Source: Nageia nagi (Eukaryota; Pinophyta). From it: a stretch of 64,000 nt of DNA. The notes under the pieces are model-generated. The model did not search any database. It saw nothing but the letters and a program-made list of their open reading frames with translations, and was not told the DNA's origin. The DNA is taken from the NCBI GenBank assembly GCA_050084985.1, contig JBITNC010000001.1, positions 71,300,001 to 71,364,000 of the forward strand, in the 5' to 3' direction. Made by a program: the position numbers and the translations under genes. Shown one piece after another: positions 1 to 10,926 of this stretch; position 1 is the first letter of the stretch; every line of letters starts with the position of its first letter.

Positions 1-629
1 AAAATTGTAAAAATTACAAAGCTAAATTGAAGCTAAAAAATATTCATATATATTTTTATAGAAAATTTAAAGAGTTTCATTGCAATCTGCTACTAGGTGA
101 TAATAGTTTGCTACCAACAAAATGGACTCCAATCACATAATATAAATGTAATATAATAAAGAAACCTATAAAATTATACTCTTCTCATTCCTAAATTCAC
201 GCTACTTATTCAAAAGAATACAATCTATCATATAGCAACCAAAAAACCCCTAAAGCAACCCTAAAATTATCTTTTTCTAAAAATAGCTGAAAATAAAAAT
301 GAGTTGAATTGTGTACAAAATGACATGTACATACCTCTTACAATAATCAGCCTCAATTTAAAATATCAAGACTCAAATTAATGTATAAAAAAAGATATTA
401 AATTTCTAACATACAAAAAAGCCTAAAAATCTTGAGAATATAAAACAAAAGTTAATTTTGGGATGCTAGATGGAAGAGTTAGATCCTAAAAATATGATTT
501 TTTAAGGGTCTAATATAATAAAATTAAGCTAAATATAGAACACACATATGGAGCCATATTTTAAATTTCAAGAAAAATGAACATCACAATCAAAAGTTAT
601 AGCTCTAGGAAGGTGCATCATGTCAAACA
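1..629. other. AT-rich sequence, probably internal region of a decayed minus-strand gypsy element
   Basis: No open reading frame of note and no motif I can name. It lies downstream, on the minus strand, of the gag relic at 1210-1640, so it is probably the decayed interior of that element. An isolated copy of the GCTACTAGGTGATAATAG type motif near 89-108 resembles the units of the minisatellite that starts at about 630. Confidence 0.4.
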
Positions 630-925
630 GTAGCAAGAAGTATGCTATTGAGCGGTACAAGTCTACTACTAGGCAACAATAGTATGCTACTAAGTAGAAG
701 CAATCTACTACTAGGTGGTAGTAGTTTGCTATTAGGTGGTAGTAGTATGCTATGAGGTAGTAGCTATATGCTACTAGGCAATAGTAATAGGTAGCAGAAT
801 GCCACTAGATAGTAGCAAGTTACTGATAGGCAGTAGAAGTTTGTTGTCATGTGGTATTAGCTTGCTACCATTCAAAGGTAGAATGCCACCATTCAAAGAC
901 AACATGCAACCATTTGAAGGTAGAC
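630..925. repeat. Degenerate minisatellite, unit about 21-22 bp
   Basis: About 13 imperfect tandem units built around the core TGCTACTAGGTGGTAGTAG, with the variation typical of an old array. Unit edges are visible as repeated TGCTACTA, TGCTATTA, TGCTATGA and TGCTACCA words spaced 20-23 bp apart. Towards the 3' end the units change to TGCCACCATTCAAAG type. Small reading frames in this stretch come from the repeat itself. Confidence 0.8.
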
Positions 926-1209
926 TACTACCATCTTTAAAATATTTCATCATCCAAAGGAGATCCAAAAGAAAATAATAATGGATGCATCAAATTTATT
1001 ATTTAGAGTAAGGTATTTATATGGGGTGATTTAATAAAAATATAAATAATAATTTGTAATTTTGAGGTGAATTCATTTATTTATTATTTCAAATATTAGT
1101 GATTTAATAAAAATTTAATTTAAAATTTAAATTCTACTTGGTGACCTCAACTAAAAATAATAATAAAAAAAAATTTGATGACATGGGTATTGTTCTAACC
1201 CAAAACATT

Positions 1210-1640
1210 CACCATTTTCCAGTTTTGAATTTCTAAAATTATCTTATTATCGAATATTCATGGCTAAAATGATACTTGTAAACCTCCAATTATTTCAACC
1301 AATTATTCACCTTTTTCTCATCAACCTCTCCTTCAAAAGTAGGAATGTCTACTTTGGCCTCCACCTTTAATGGAACTTGATTTGATGAAGATGATGAATT
1401 AGGTTTCCCAACTACATCATTATATTTCTTATTGAAATTTATATTTTCTCCAACAACTCAACCAAATCATTCTCCATTTTTGAAAATCTCTTTTCAAAAT
1501 TAGCATCTGACATGGTACAAACAACATATTGTTACTCCTCGCATTGTCCATTTCTATCACTCTACACCTTTGACCAATCTTAGGATCCTTTGGAATCAAT
1601 GTTGGTCTTTGAGATCTCATCCTAAACATCAAAAATCATG
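1210..1640 (-). pseudogene. Ty3/gypsy gag N-terminal relic
   Basis: Read on the minus strand, the stretch begins just after a tRNA-iMet-type primer site and first encodes a short basic region (RSQRPTLIPKDPK). A later frame gives LKVEAKVDIPTFEGEVDEKK followed by VNNWLK, a stop, and LEVY. This is the typical start of the gag capsid region of plant Ty3/gypsy elements, where a conserved VEAKVDIPxFDG and NWLxxLEVYF are expected. A frameshift separates the two parts and a stop replaces the Gln of the last motif. Gag would form the particle that packages element RNA; this copy cannot make it. The rest of the element runs off the window start. Confidence 0.7.
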
Positions 1641-1693
1641 TCATTGGTGGCCTAAAATTCTCAAAATTTTGGCACTAAATTTTGCACACACAA

Positions 1694-1705
1694 GCTCTAA
1701 TACCA
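1694..1705 (-). other. Primer binding site, tRNA-iMet type
   Basis: The minus strand reads TGGTATTAGAGC, one mismatch from the plant initiator methionine primer site TGGTATCAGAGC. Two bases separate it from TGATCTATAATC at 1708, which fits the end of the 5' LTR on this strand. The gag relic follows on the other side. Confidence 0.75.
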
Positions 1706-1707
1706 CA

Positions 1708-2300
1708 TGATCTATAATCACCAGATGCTTATAGCATACTTGGATCCTCACTTACATATTCGAATGAAAAAATATACATCCTTATGAGATCATACAAATT
1801 GCATATAAATTCAAAATTGTATAGTATAAACTACAAACTAGAAATTTCAAACACACGATAAGATAAACATAATGATTTTAGCCTAGTTTATCTAATGTGG
1901 GTTAATCCAACATGGAATTGGTGCCTTCTCTTCTCATTTTCTATGGAAATTACAATATTACATGTATAGAGAAATACCATCAACACAATGGCAACACAAT
2001 CTCCTACAATTACTACAATCTCCAATAGTAAGAAGAAAATAATTTTAGAACTACTAAACTCTCAAATGACTCTTGGCCTTCCTTCAAATCCTATAATCCT
2101 AAAATCTTAAAACTCTCTCAAAACTCCCTTCATGGAAACAAAGAATAGCACACCCCTTAAATAAGCTTGGAATTATCTCCAAGACATCAATTGAAGACAC
2201 TAAGCTACTCAGCTATCCAAAATATTGATGTCCCTTCAACTTCCCATGTTGACTCATCAAGGTGCATGTCATTGATAGCCTAAATATAGTATAGCACACC
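1708..2300 (-). mobile_element. 5' LTR of decayed gypsy element (far boundary uncertain)
   Basis: The LTR edge next to the primer site is clear (TG at 1708 on the plus strand, equal to a terminal CA on the element strand). The partner LTR lies outside the window, so the other edge cannot be fixed by comparison; 2300 is a guess. A TTATTTAAGG word on the minus strand near 2157-2168 could be the promoter box. Confidence 0.4.
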
Positions 2301-4390
2301 CTTGGAGGCATGTTCTGTACATTAATCAACTCCAAATTTTAGTCTTTGACCTATATCCAAGCATAGATACCTCTATAATGAGTACTTCTTTTGCAAATAC
2401 AACTTAATACAACCTAATTTGGATCAACTGTAAGTACCACAATATCAAGATGGAAAGTTCTAAATGGTACTAAAATCTACTCTCTATAAGAGCAACATTA
2501 GGGTAGTAGGCTAAGCCTTATTCTTATCTATTACCTCTTAAGCTAATCATCATCACTCTTCTAACACTTGGAGTACCTCATCCAACTTAGCATAAATAAA
2601 TTCATCACCTTTTCTCAATTGTGCCACCACTACATCTAAATCCATAATATCTTACCATAGCCAACCAATAAAGAAAATTAAAAATGTGCAACCCCATATG
2701 AAAAATTTAATCAAATCCCTATAAGTTTATATTTTTAGGATTAAATATTAATAATCACACCATCTTCACCTTCATCAAAACTCTACCATCCCACTTGATC
2801 TTCACTTGAACTACATGTAATTATAAAATCATATTAAATAATTCACAACACCTTGGATGTGTAGTTGTACCGAACATGGTATAATCCATAAATCTTGATA
2901 TAAATACAATTGAGGTGTACTTTCCAAGATACATACATTAAAGCAATGTAATTTTGGCTCAATTACCAAGAATACTACATGATCAAGATTAATGTTTATG
3001 GCACCACTAATATCCAAAGAGTCATAATTACTGACAACCACCAAATACCAATGAACACCACTTGGTCAACATGTAAAAAATCAACCATGGGAGACATTAT
3101 AGAGAAGTGATGGAGCGACCGCTCAAGGAGCAATTACAAAATTAGATGAAAAGCTACTAGTCTAAAAGAATTTGCATAGCTAGTGAAGAAGATATTTTGG
3201 AATGAGAAAAGGAATATCATTGAGATGGAATAATCCTCCTCTAGTTGAGGGATTCATGGAGAAACTACTTGGCTACCACTTCATGGGAGTACTACATGGA
3301 GTATAAGGTATCAATGAATCCAAGTTGTACATACATATGGTGAAGCTCAATGATCTAGATATCACAAATGCAAACCTAGAAGGTACACTTCATAGAAGAT
3401 GAAGAAAAAATATTTTGGGAAATAGGATTGTATAACCTCATAAATATGCCAAGATTTTGTATCTATGGTGGTATAGAAAATTTTATCTACAAACACTACC
3501 ATGAAAATAATATTTGGCTTTGGCTTGACAAATCATATGAGATCATAATGATGATGGTGGAGCATATAACAAGGCTGAAATAACAGGGAACTAACCATTC
3601 CATCTCATACAAAAGTGAAAACCAAAAAAAATCTAAATATATTTAGGAGATATTAGGATAAAATATAAACATAAAATCCATCAAACTAGGTTCAATTATT
3701 TTGAGATCTATAAGAGCTACAACAATAGTCATCACTCAATGACTATTCTACAACAAAATCCTACAACAACATCACAACTATGCAATGTTGTTTGGTATAT
3801 AATATAATAAATGATCAAGAAAGACACCCCTTTTCAATATGCTTCCTTTTTATTTTTAGTCATAATATATTTTCTCCAATGATTTCCATTTGAGTGATCA
3901 ATTACATCTACATAAAGAAAAGGAAAGAAAGGGGAAGAGGTATTCAACATGGTAGAGTGATTCAATATAGACAACTCATACTCTCTCATCAAATTCTACA
4001 AAGAAATCAACATACACTCTATAAATCTTCCAAAATGGATGAATCTCTAATATAACCCTCCTCAAATTAAGGAAAATCAACAAAAATAATTTCTTATTAG
4101 TGATGATCAATTTAATATTAGTCAGGAGAAACTATCTAGTCCTCTGGTTGTCAAGGCATAACTCCCATATCAAGTTAATTTTAGGGGCTATCAATAGTTC
4201 ATCAAATCTATAAATAATAAGCAAGTTGAATAATTTATACCATTACCCTAATAAATTCAAAAGCACCAAAGGATAGCCCAAAATATATCTTCAACCTTAA
4301 AAAGTGCATTAAAAAGAAAGGAGATAGAGTCATCCATTGATTCATTGGAGGAAATTCACCTACAAAGAAGAAAAAGGCTACAACAAAGAG
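2301..4390. other. No gene recognised
   Basis: AT-rich sequence with stops in all frames. Open stretches of up to 78 codons show no domain signature. Lysine- and glutamate-rich codon runs in the plus frames near 3100-3560 suggest decayed retroelement coding sequence, but I cannot assign it. Confidence 0.4.
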
Positions 4391-7010
4391 AACAAAGCAC
4401 AAGGGGATAGGAAGCAATGACAAAACACACCAAAAATCAAAGAGAGTCTCAAAATTCATCTCCCCTATCAACTAAGAATGATGATATAAGAGAAATTATT
4501 CCACCAATCACATAGATAAACCCACCTTTACCACCACATTTACCAAAAATATCATTAAATAACACTCCTTAAATAGCATCATTACAAGTAATTATTAACC
4601 CTTCCATTCCAATTTCAATTCCCATTTTTGTTCCATAAATATTTTTAAGTTTTCCTTATGTTAGCCCCACTGATGCTATCATTATAACCACCAACCCTTA
4701 TGATCGACCTTCAACTAGTTAGCACTCATTTGCACTACAATAGACTAGGAACAAATAGATACCCATGTACCCAACTAGGATCAGAATCATACTACACATC
4801 AATTTTCAAATATATTCAACTACATAACCTTCCTAACCTTAATACGCATGTAGTGGGAAGCCAAAGCTACTTCATAGCGGATGTTAGAAACTTCTCCCAA
4901 TTAGATCAATACCTAATTTTAATTATATTGCATGAGAATATTGATAAATTCCATTGCACCAAATAATTACAACACTGATATCTAATAAAAATGATCAATT
5001 TACTCATCTCCCAAATCTAATATTATGTTGTATATCCTTCAATCCCACCCACAAAATTGATTGATCGAATAACCAAACTTTTTTTAGACCTAATATCTAA
5101 AACCACCCAACCATTTGATCAACCCAATCTAGTACCCACCATAAAAGAAAAATTATCATCCTTAGATATCCTACCTAAGAGCACTCTAACTTAGCAGCTG
5201 GAAGGAGTTCTCAAACATCATTAATCAAAATTTGAGCAAATCTAATAGCATATTCAAATAGAGTTCAAACAATTAATGGTAGCACATTAAGAGGAGATTG
5301 AGAAATATAAAATATAAATCAACTAACTTAGGGATAATTAGTCAATCAAAGAGAAATAATAAAAAATTGAGCATCTCTAGTTGGACACAAGGAAGAAGTG
5401 AACAAACATCAACTTATTCAGGAAGAGGAGCTCAACAAAAATAGAAAATAATGGGTAAAGGAGGCCCACCAGCTTCAATATGAGAAGCAAATGATGAAAC
5501 AAATGCTCAAGGAAGCCCAACCTAGATAGGAATAGTGGATCAAAATTAGAAGCTCCAAGAGAAAATTGATCGACTCACAAAAGGGGTCAAAGGTATACTA
5601 GAAATGAAAAAAAAACATGGAATGACTAAGTAGGGAGATAGAAAAGATCATTAAGTTGCAATCATAATTGGATAACTTCTAAAACCAAAGGAATGGGGGG
5701 GTTAATGTAGCACAAGGAAGTACTCCACCAATACATCATCAAGATGCAATTTAAACTTAACAACTATCGGCATCTAAAATTTCATCAGTATACAATAATT
5801 GATAGACCTTATAGACATCAACCAATAGATGGTTGAAATTCATCCTAGATAAATAGAGCTACAAAATCAATTCCCTATACCAATTGGAAAACATGATGAG
5901 CTTACTAAGATAAATCAATAAATTTTATACTTAGAAACTCTAAAAAAGGAAAGGACTACAACAATAAAAAATAAAATAAGTGAACTATAGAAAATCAACC
6001 ATGTCCACCACTCATTGGACACCTCCCAAGCAGTCCAAGTTAAGATGCAACTTATCTCAATATGTTGACAAATCAAGCGCAAGATAAATTTTTTGATCCT
6101 CTAATGAAAAAAGTATTCAACATAACCACAGTTTGGTTGTAGCAACTCACTACTACCACTCTAGCCCAAATCCAACAAAAGCTCCAACCAATATCTTAAG
6201 AACACCAAACTATCAATGTTACAGTTGAGAATTAGTTTTTCCCATGGTTCATAATGAAGATGTAAATACTTTAAGTATAATTTGATCGATTGTATATGAA
6301 TGAATGTGCTCCAAAAAAGAATATAAAAAGAAGGGAATTTTGATTGAATCTTGATGTTATGAATGTATGCAGAAAAGATGATTTAAAATAATAATCAAAA
6401 GGGTAAAAAGGAATAAACTAAATACATAGTTTTAGAACCCATAAGAAGTTATAAGTAGTTAACACTTAACCACAAATGGTTAAAGAAATGGGGAAATCTA
6501 AAAAGTAAGAATCATTAAGAGAAGATCACATACAAAAGGAGGAATAAATAATAGAACAAAGTAAGGTGAATTCTATAAATAAAATTTCTTTAAGGAAGAT
6601 TCCCCTATCCCAAATATACCAAATGGCTCATCAATTTTACTACAATTCCTATAAAAATTTAACTACCCCATGGAACTATTTCCATGTGTAGAATTCAATG
6701 TTAATAATTTCCTAACATCTCTATAGATTGTTAGAAGTTTGATTATTCACACAACCTACAAACTTGAAGTACATGGCTAGAAGATGATAGTAAGAGGAGA
6801 ATACTTGACCATTTTAGTGGATGCCCATAGGATATTCTTGGAGGATGAGTGGGAGTTCATTCAACTATGGTTCACCTTTGTGAGGTGGACTTACAAGACT
6901 CCTCAAGTATGGCTGAAATGTTCAACAATACATACTCATAGAAGTCTTGATGAATACATGATTTGGAGCTCAATTGTAAATGACTATGAATTGGGATGGG
7001 TAATGTGATG
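4391..7010 (+). pseudogene. Decayed retroelement ORF, unidentified (coiled-coil-like part)
   Basis: Several plus-strand stretches look like former coding sequence cut by stops and shifts. One is a Pro/Ile/Thr-rich part followed by an 88-codon open frame at 4700-4966. Another, at about 5390-5530, is Lys/Glu/Gln-rich with heptad-like spacing (KEEVNKHQLIQEEELNKNRK). A 74-codon frame lies at 6784-7008. The order and strand match the gypsy RT relic further on, so they may be its gag or leader region. I see no zinc knuckle or protease motif, so this is inference from position. Confidence 0.35.
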
Positions 7011-9139
7011 ATTATCTTATGTGAGATATAGTGATTACTTCACTCAACCTTACTAACCTAATATCATTAATCTAAACTTATATCAATTTTTGAGAACATA
7101 TATTCAACATCAACTTATGGACATCCATCAACCAAAGAAAATATTTGAATATATAACAAGGATATTACAAACCTAGAAAAGAAATAAGAAAAAGACTAAG
7201 AGTCCCATTTGAACTACTACCACATTGGATCTATGTAAGATTTTAGACCTCTAATTCGATATTAAATATATACTCATTATTAAATTTTAAGAGACTCCTA
7301 TTCTTTGGAATTATATATATATGGATAGGATTTGTTCATACATGCAAATGCCTTGTAGTTATTTCTATAGGAATAGTTTGAGCTTCATATGATGATAAAA
7401 GCTCTACAATTTTAGGTAGGCCCAACACCTCAAATAATATTGGATTATGCCACCCATATTTCATTCTTAGACTCTTTTATTTTTATGTTTATTCATTTCA
7501 TGGTACAACCCCATGTAATTGAGTGGATCATTGATCAACTTCCAAGGATAAAAGTTATGTACAATTATAATAATTACTTTATGTAAATAATGATCTAGTA
7601 CCTATGTTAATAGAACAATGATAGGGGTGTTGTGATAGAATAAGTGTTTATCTTATCATGTAAATTCAAAGAAGATATCACAAACAACATTGCATCAAAT
7701 ACCAATCAAGGAGACTCCTCATCAATGGGATAAGATACTAAATATGGTTCCAAGATGATCTGGTTATTTAAGTTGAGGAGTATGTTAGCAAGAGAGAATT
7801 CCAATTATTCTAAACATGGAATTTGATATAAACTAACCACTAAATTATAACTATCAATATAATTTAGTCAACACCAAATATAACCTTCTTTGATTGAATC
7901 AACACACCTCTCTAATCAATCCCAATAAATTGTTAAGAGGAGGATTGAGAGCTAAGTTATACTGGATAAGGGCCAAGAGTATTAGATAGATTAAAAAGAC
8001 TACATAGTGGTTTAATCATCCTTATAATCAATTGTATTGAATTTTATTATATTAATAAATACTTATCCCCCTTTTTTGACTCAATTAAAAAATCTTTTAC
8101 CTCTATTTTACCTTTCTATTTGTTCATTGAATCTCAATTATAGATAAGAACCCTACCGATCAATTTAATAGATCAACATATAATAGTGACTCTAATGAAG
8201 ACTTAAATACCACTACCCTCCTATGGAATACTTGAGCACATGATATCATAAATATGTGAGAATATAAAATAAAGACCAAAAAAAGGTATTTAAGGTCTTA
8301 AAGGAATGCAATGGCTAGGATCTTCTAGAGTACCTTGGGTTTGATGACATAGGGGAAGAACTAGATGATTATCATTCTCAAATGATGTATTATTTGTCAT
8401 AAGAAACTACTCTAATTGAAGCATTATAGGATACTTTATAAAATACAACTACAAGGTGGTGGAATATGCAACCTAGTGTCCTCCTCTCATTGGACCAAAT
8501 TAAGATTCATATAAGACTCTGATTAACTTTTCTAAACTTCATAATATGATTACTACCCCATACATTAGTGATTGGATCACCTCCAACCATCTACTAATAT
8601 GTTGATATAGATGGAATCAATAACAAAAAATGGAACCTACTCAATGGGCACAACTATTTTATTAGACCTTGGGATAAATCCTAAGGGCATGGTATGTTCA
8701 TTAAGAACTAAGATAAGAGACTAACAATTGGATATATCTAAAATTTTAATTCATCCAAACTTTATATTTTTATAGGGCTAACAAAAATATCAAGAAAGGA
8801 CTACTAAGAATCAAGGAGTTTCTCTTTCTACCTCTAGATGATGCTCAAATTGAATTAACCCAATATCTTAAGTTCATTCTATCTCTTTGTGAGTCGCCAA
8901 GCACTACTAAGATGTATACTTTTATGAAGATAAAAAAATAGCTTCACCTTGAAGTACATGAAGAGAAAAGAGATCTAATTATTGAACATATAAATAAAAC
9001 CTATGAAGCATAAATGTGCAATAAGAGAATTAATATTGGCATAGAATAAGAACCAAATATGATGATAATTGGTAACTATTAGACAAACATAATTAATAAA
9101 ATCATTAAAACTTTAGTTGATTTCAATATCTTATATTCT
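7011..9139. other. No clear gene; probable pol-upstream region of the same gypsy relic
   Basis: AT-rich with stops in every frame. Short plus-strand coding-like stretches occur (for example near 8830-8990), but no protease motif is recognisable. By position it should lie between gag and RT of the element whose RT begins near 9140. Confidence 0.35.
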
Positions 9140-9458
9140 TAAAAGACTATATAGAGTTAAAAGGAATGAAGGAAGAATCAAGATTCATGTAGATCCAACT
9201 AGAACTAGATTATAGCCCATGAAAATAAAGACCTTACCAGTTGAACCCATATATAAATAAAGAAACTATTGATAAAATGAAAGTTGTTGGAATTATATCA
9301 CTAGTTGAAAATATATAATAGATTAATCCCATGGTTTTTCAAGATAATAAATAGGAGAAATTCATATATACATCAACTTTCAAGAATCAAATTAGGCTTG
9401 CAAACATTATCCCTTTTCCACACCTTTCATGGAAGAAATCTTGGAAAACATCACTAGT
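9140..9458 (+). pseudogene. Ty3/gypsy reverse transcriptase relic, 5' part
   Basis: The plus strand encodes, with several stops, the start of a Ty3/gypsy RT. Recognisable words are ELKGM, RPYQLNPYINKETIDKMKVV, GIISLVE, INPMVFQDNK and, after a shift, PFMEEILENI. The family pattern is RPYRLNPxxKEKVxxEIDKMLxAGII-PVExSxWxSPMVxQDKK. The RT copies element RNA into DNA; this copy is dead. The frame stops at exactly 9458, where a CACTA-like transposon begins, and resumes at 10520. Confidence 0.75.
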
Positions 9459-10519
9459 CACTACTACATTTTAGTGATTTAGATCATACCATGCATTATA
9501 AGGTTGTATTTTGATGTCATGATGCAATATGCATCATTATTTTGCATGTCTAAGTCAATCTAGATAAAACCATTTTTTTACACATTGGGTGACACATTTT
9601 AGTGCATCAAGTAATGCGTTTAGTGATACATGGAATAGAAAAAAAGGTATAGATCATGCAAATAGATCATGGCATGATCCATTATTGACCATCGATGAAT
9701 TAACTTGATCAATGATTGAGTTTTAATGATGGGTATGATGCCATTGATGAGTAAATGAAGGAGCTTACCCTTTATAAGGGCATTTTTATGGATACATGTC
9801 TATAGTTTTTGTGATACAAGTATACAGGAGATGAAGACAAGTTGTAGAACATAGATAGTAGTGTGTATATGCATTTTGTGGTAAGAAAAATGTGCAATGC
9901 ATGCTTCAAACACCTACAAAGTTTGGTACAAGAGGCCCTCAAAGTTTGGTGGATGCCATGAAGTTTTTAACTATATGCTCATAGAATATGATAATTTCAA
10001 GTTACCAAAGATACAAATTTCTTCAACAAGCATTGAAACTCTTTCACCAAATGCAATAGACATTAATAGTACTCCAACCAAATGAATTCACCTTTCCCAA
10101 CATCCTAAAAGCATGCACCAAACTAAGAGACTTGAAAAAGGGTTTATACATACATCAAAGACTCTTTAAAATAAAAAATTTATCAAATGTTATAGTTGTG
10201 AGCACCTTGTTAGACATATATGCAAAATATGGAAGTGTAGAGAAGATAGATAAATTATTTGTCAAGATGAAAACCCTCATTCTTGTAATTTTTATGATAT
10301 ACATGATGTATAAAACATTATGTATAGCATTAATTATGTGACACTCATAACTTGATATATGAAGCAAGGAATGACACTATACTTGATGCTACAAATGATG
10401 CTTTATTTGATAGTACCCTTAGCATCAATTAATATGTCATGATTTTTTCAATTTTTTTAAAACAATAACACTATGGATTGATGCATGGTATGATGCAAAT
10501 TTGCTAAAATGTAGTAGTG
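9459..10519. mobile_element. Non-autonomous CACTA-like DNA transposon carrying a PPR fragment
   Basis: The ends are inverted repeats of about 38 bp. Left starts CACTACTACATTTTAG and, after a diverged bit, continues ATCATACCATGCAT; the right end read on the minus strand starts with the same 16 bases and also reaches ATCATACCATGCAT. The CACTA start defines the superfamily. TGATGCA/TGCATCA words recur near both ends, as subterminal repeats do in this group. The flanks AGT and ATT could be a mutated 3 bp duplication. Removing the element brings the two halves of a gypsy RT reading together, which confirms both edges. No transposase is present; the cargo is a PPR fragment. Confidence 0.8.
9988..10272 (+). 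pseudogene. Pentatricopeptide repeat (PPR) protein fragment, captured
   Basis: One plus-strand frame of 95 codons with a single TAG reads like tandem PPR motifs of the plant PLS class. It starts with MIISSYQRYKFLQQALKLFH then QMQ. After the stop come QPNEFTFPNILKACTKLRDL, GLYIHQRL, NVIVVSTLLDIYAKYGSVEK and LFVKM. PPR proteins bind organellar RNA and act in editing, splicing or stability in mitochondria and plastids. Only about two to three repeats remain, with no targeting peptide or E/DYW domain, so this is not functional. It lies wholly inside the CACTA-like element, so it was probably picked up from a host gene. The TAG sits where the family usually has Gln, a one-base C to T change. Confidence 0.75.
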
Positions 10520-10625
10520 ATTTGAGAAAATATTGCTTTATCAATGGATTCTCTTGATACCATAAAGTAAAAATAGCAAAGGAAGATCATCTAAAAATAT
10601 ACTCCTTTACCAATGTAAAAAAGTA
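10520..10625 (+). pseudogene. Ty3/gypsy reverse transcriptase relic, continuation
   Basis: Directly after the CACTA-like right end the RT frame resumes as KYCFINGFS, a stop, then YHKVKIAKEDHLKIYSFTN. This matches the family block YSFTDGFSGYHQVxIAxEDxxKTTF that follows the part seen at 9140-9458. The frame ends at a TAA just before an LTR fragment on the opposite strand, so the rest of pol (YxDD box, RNase H, integrase) is missing here. Confidence 0.75.
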
Positions 10626-10631
10626 AGAGAC

Positions 10632-10926
10632 AATCTCCTACACCCTGTGATAGATACCTCACTCCATCATAATAGAATAAAGTAAGAGAAAAGCTCCAAC
10701 CAAGAAAGAGAAAAGCTCCATCATGATAGATATCTTATTTCTTTTGGGAGTCCTTATATAGGAGGGGTAGTTCATCTTCTAATATTGTATTGACATGATC
10801 CAATAGTGTACAATGATGATCTGTGTGCTCAAAATACTAACATCCAAGACAAGATGCCTTGGGATTAGATTAATCACATATAAGGCCCAAGAATTCTAAT
10901 GTTGGGATTATGGAACCTTTAATGCA
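10632..10926 (-). mobile_element. 3' LTR remnant of a minus-strand LTR element
   Basis: This stretch is a clearly related but diverged copy of 13684-13976. Shared landmarks are TGATAGATACCTCACTCC at the start, CAATGATGATNTGTGTGCTCAAAATA in the middle and CCTTTAATGCA at the end. The minus strand carries TATATAAGGA, a good promoter box. The part of the LTR matching 13160-13683 is missing at the low-coordinate end, where it abuts the gypsy RT relic, so the copy is truncated. Confidence 0.7.
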
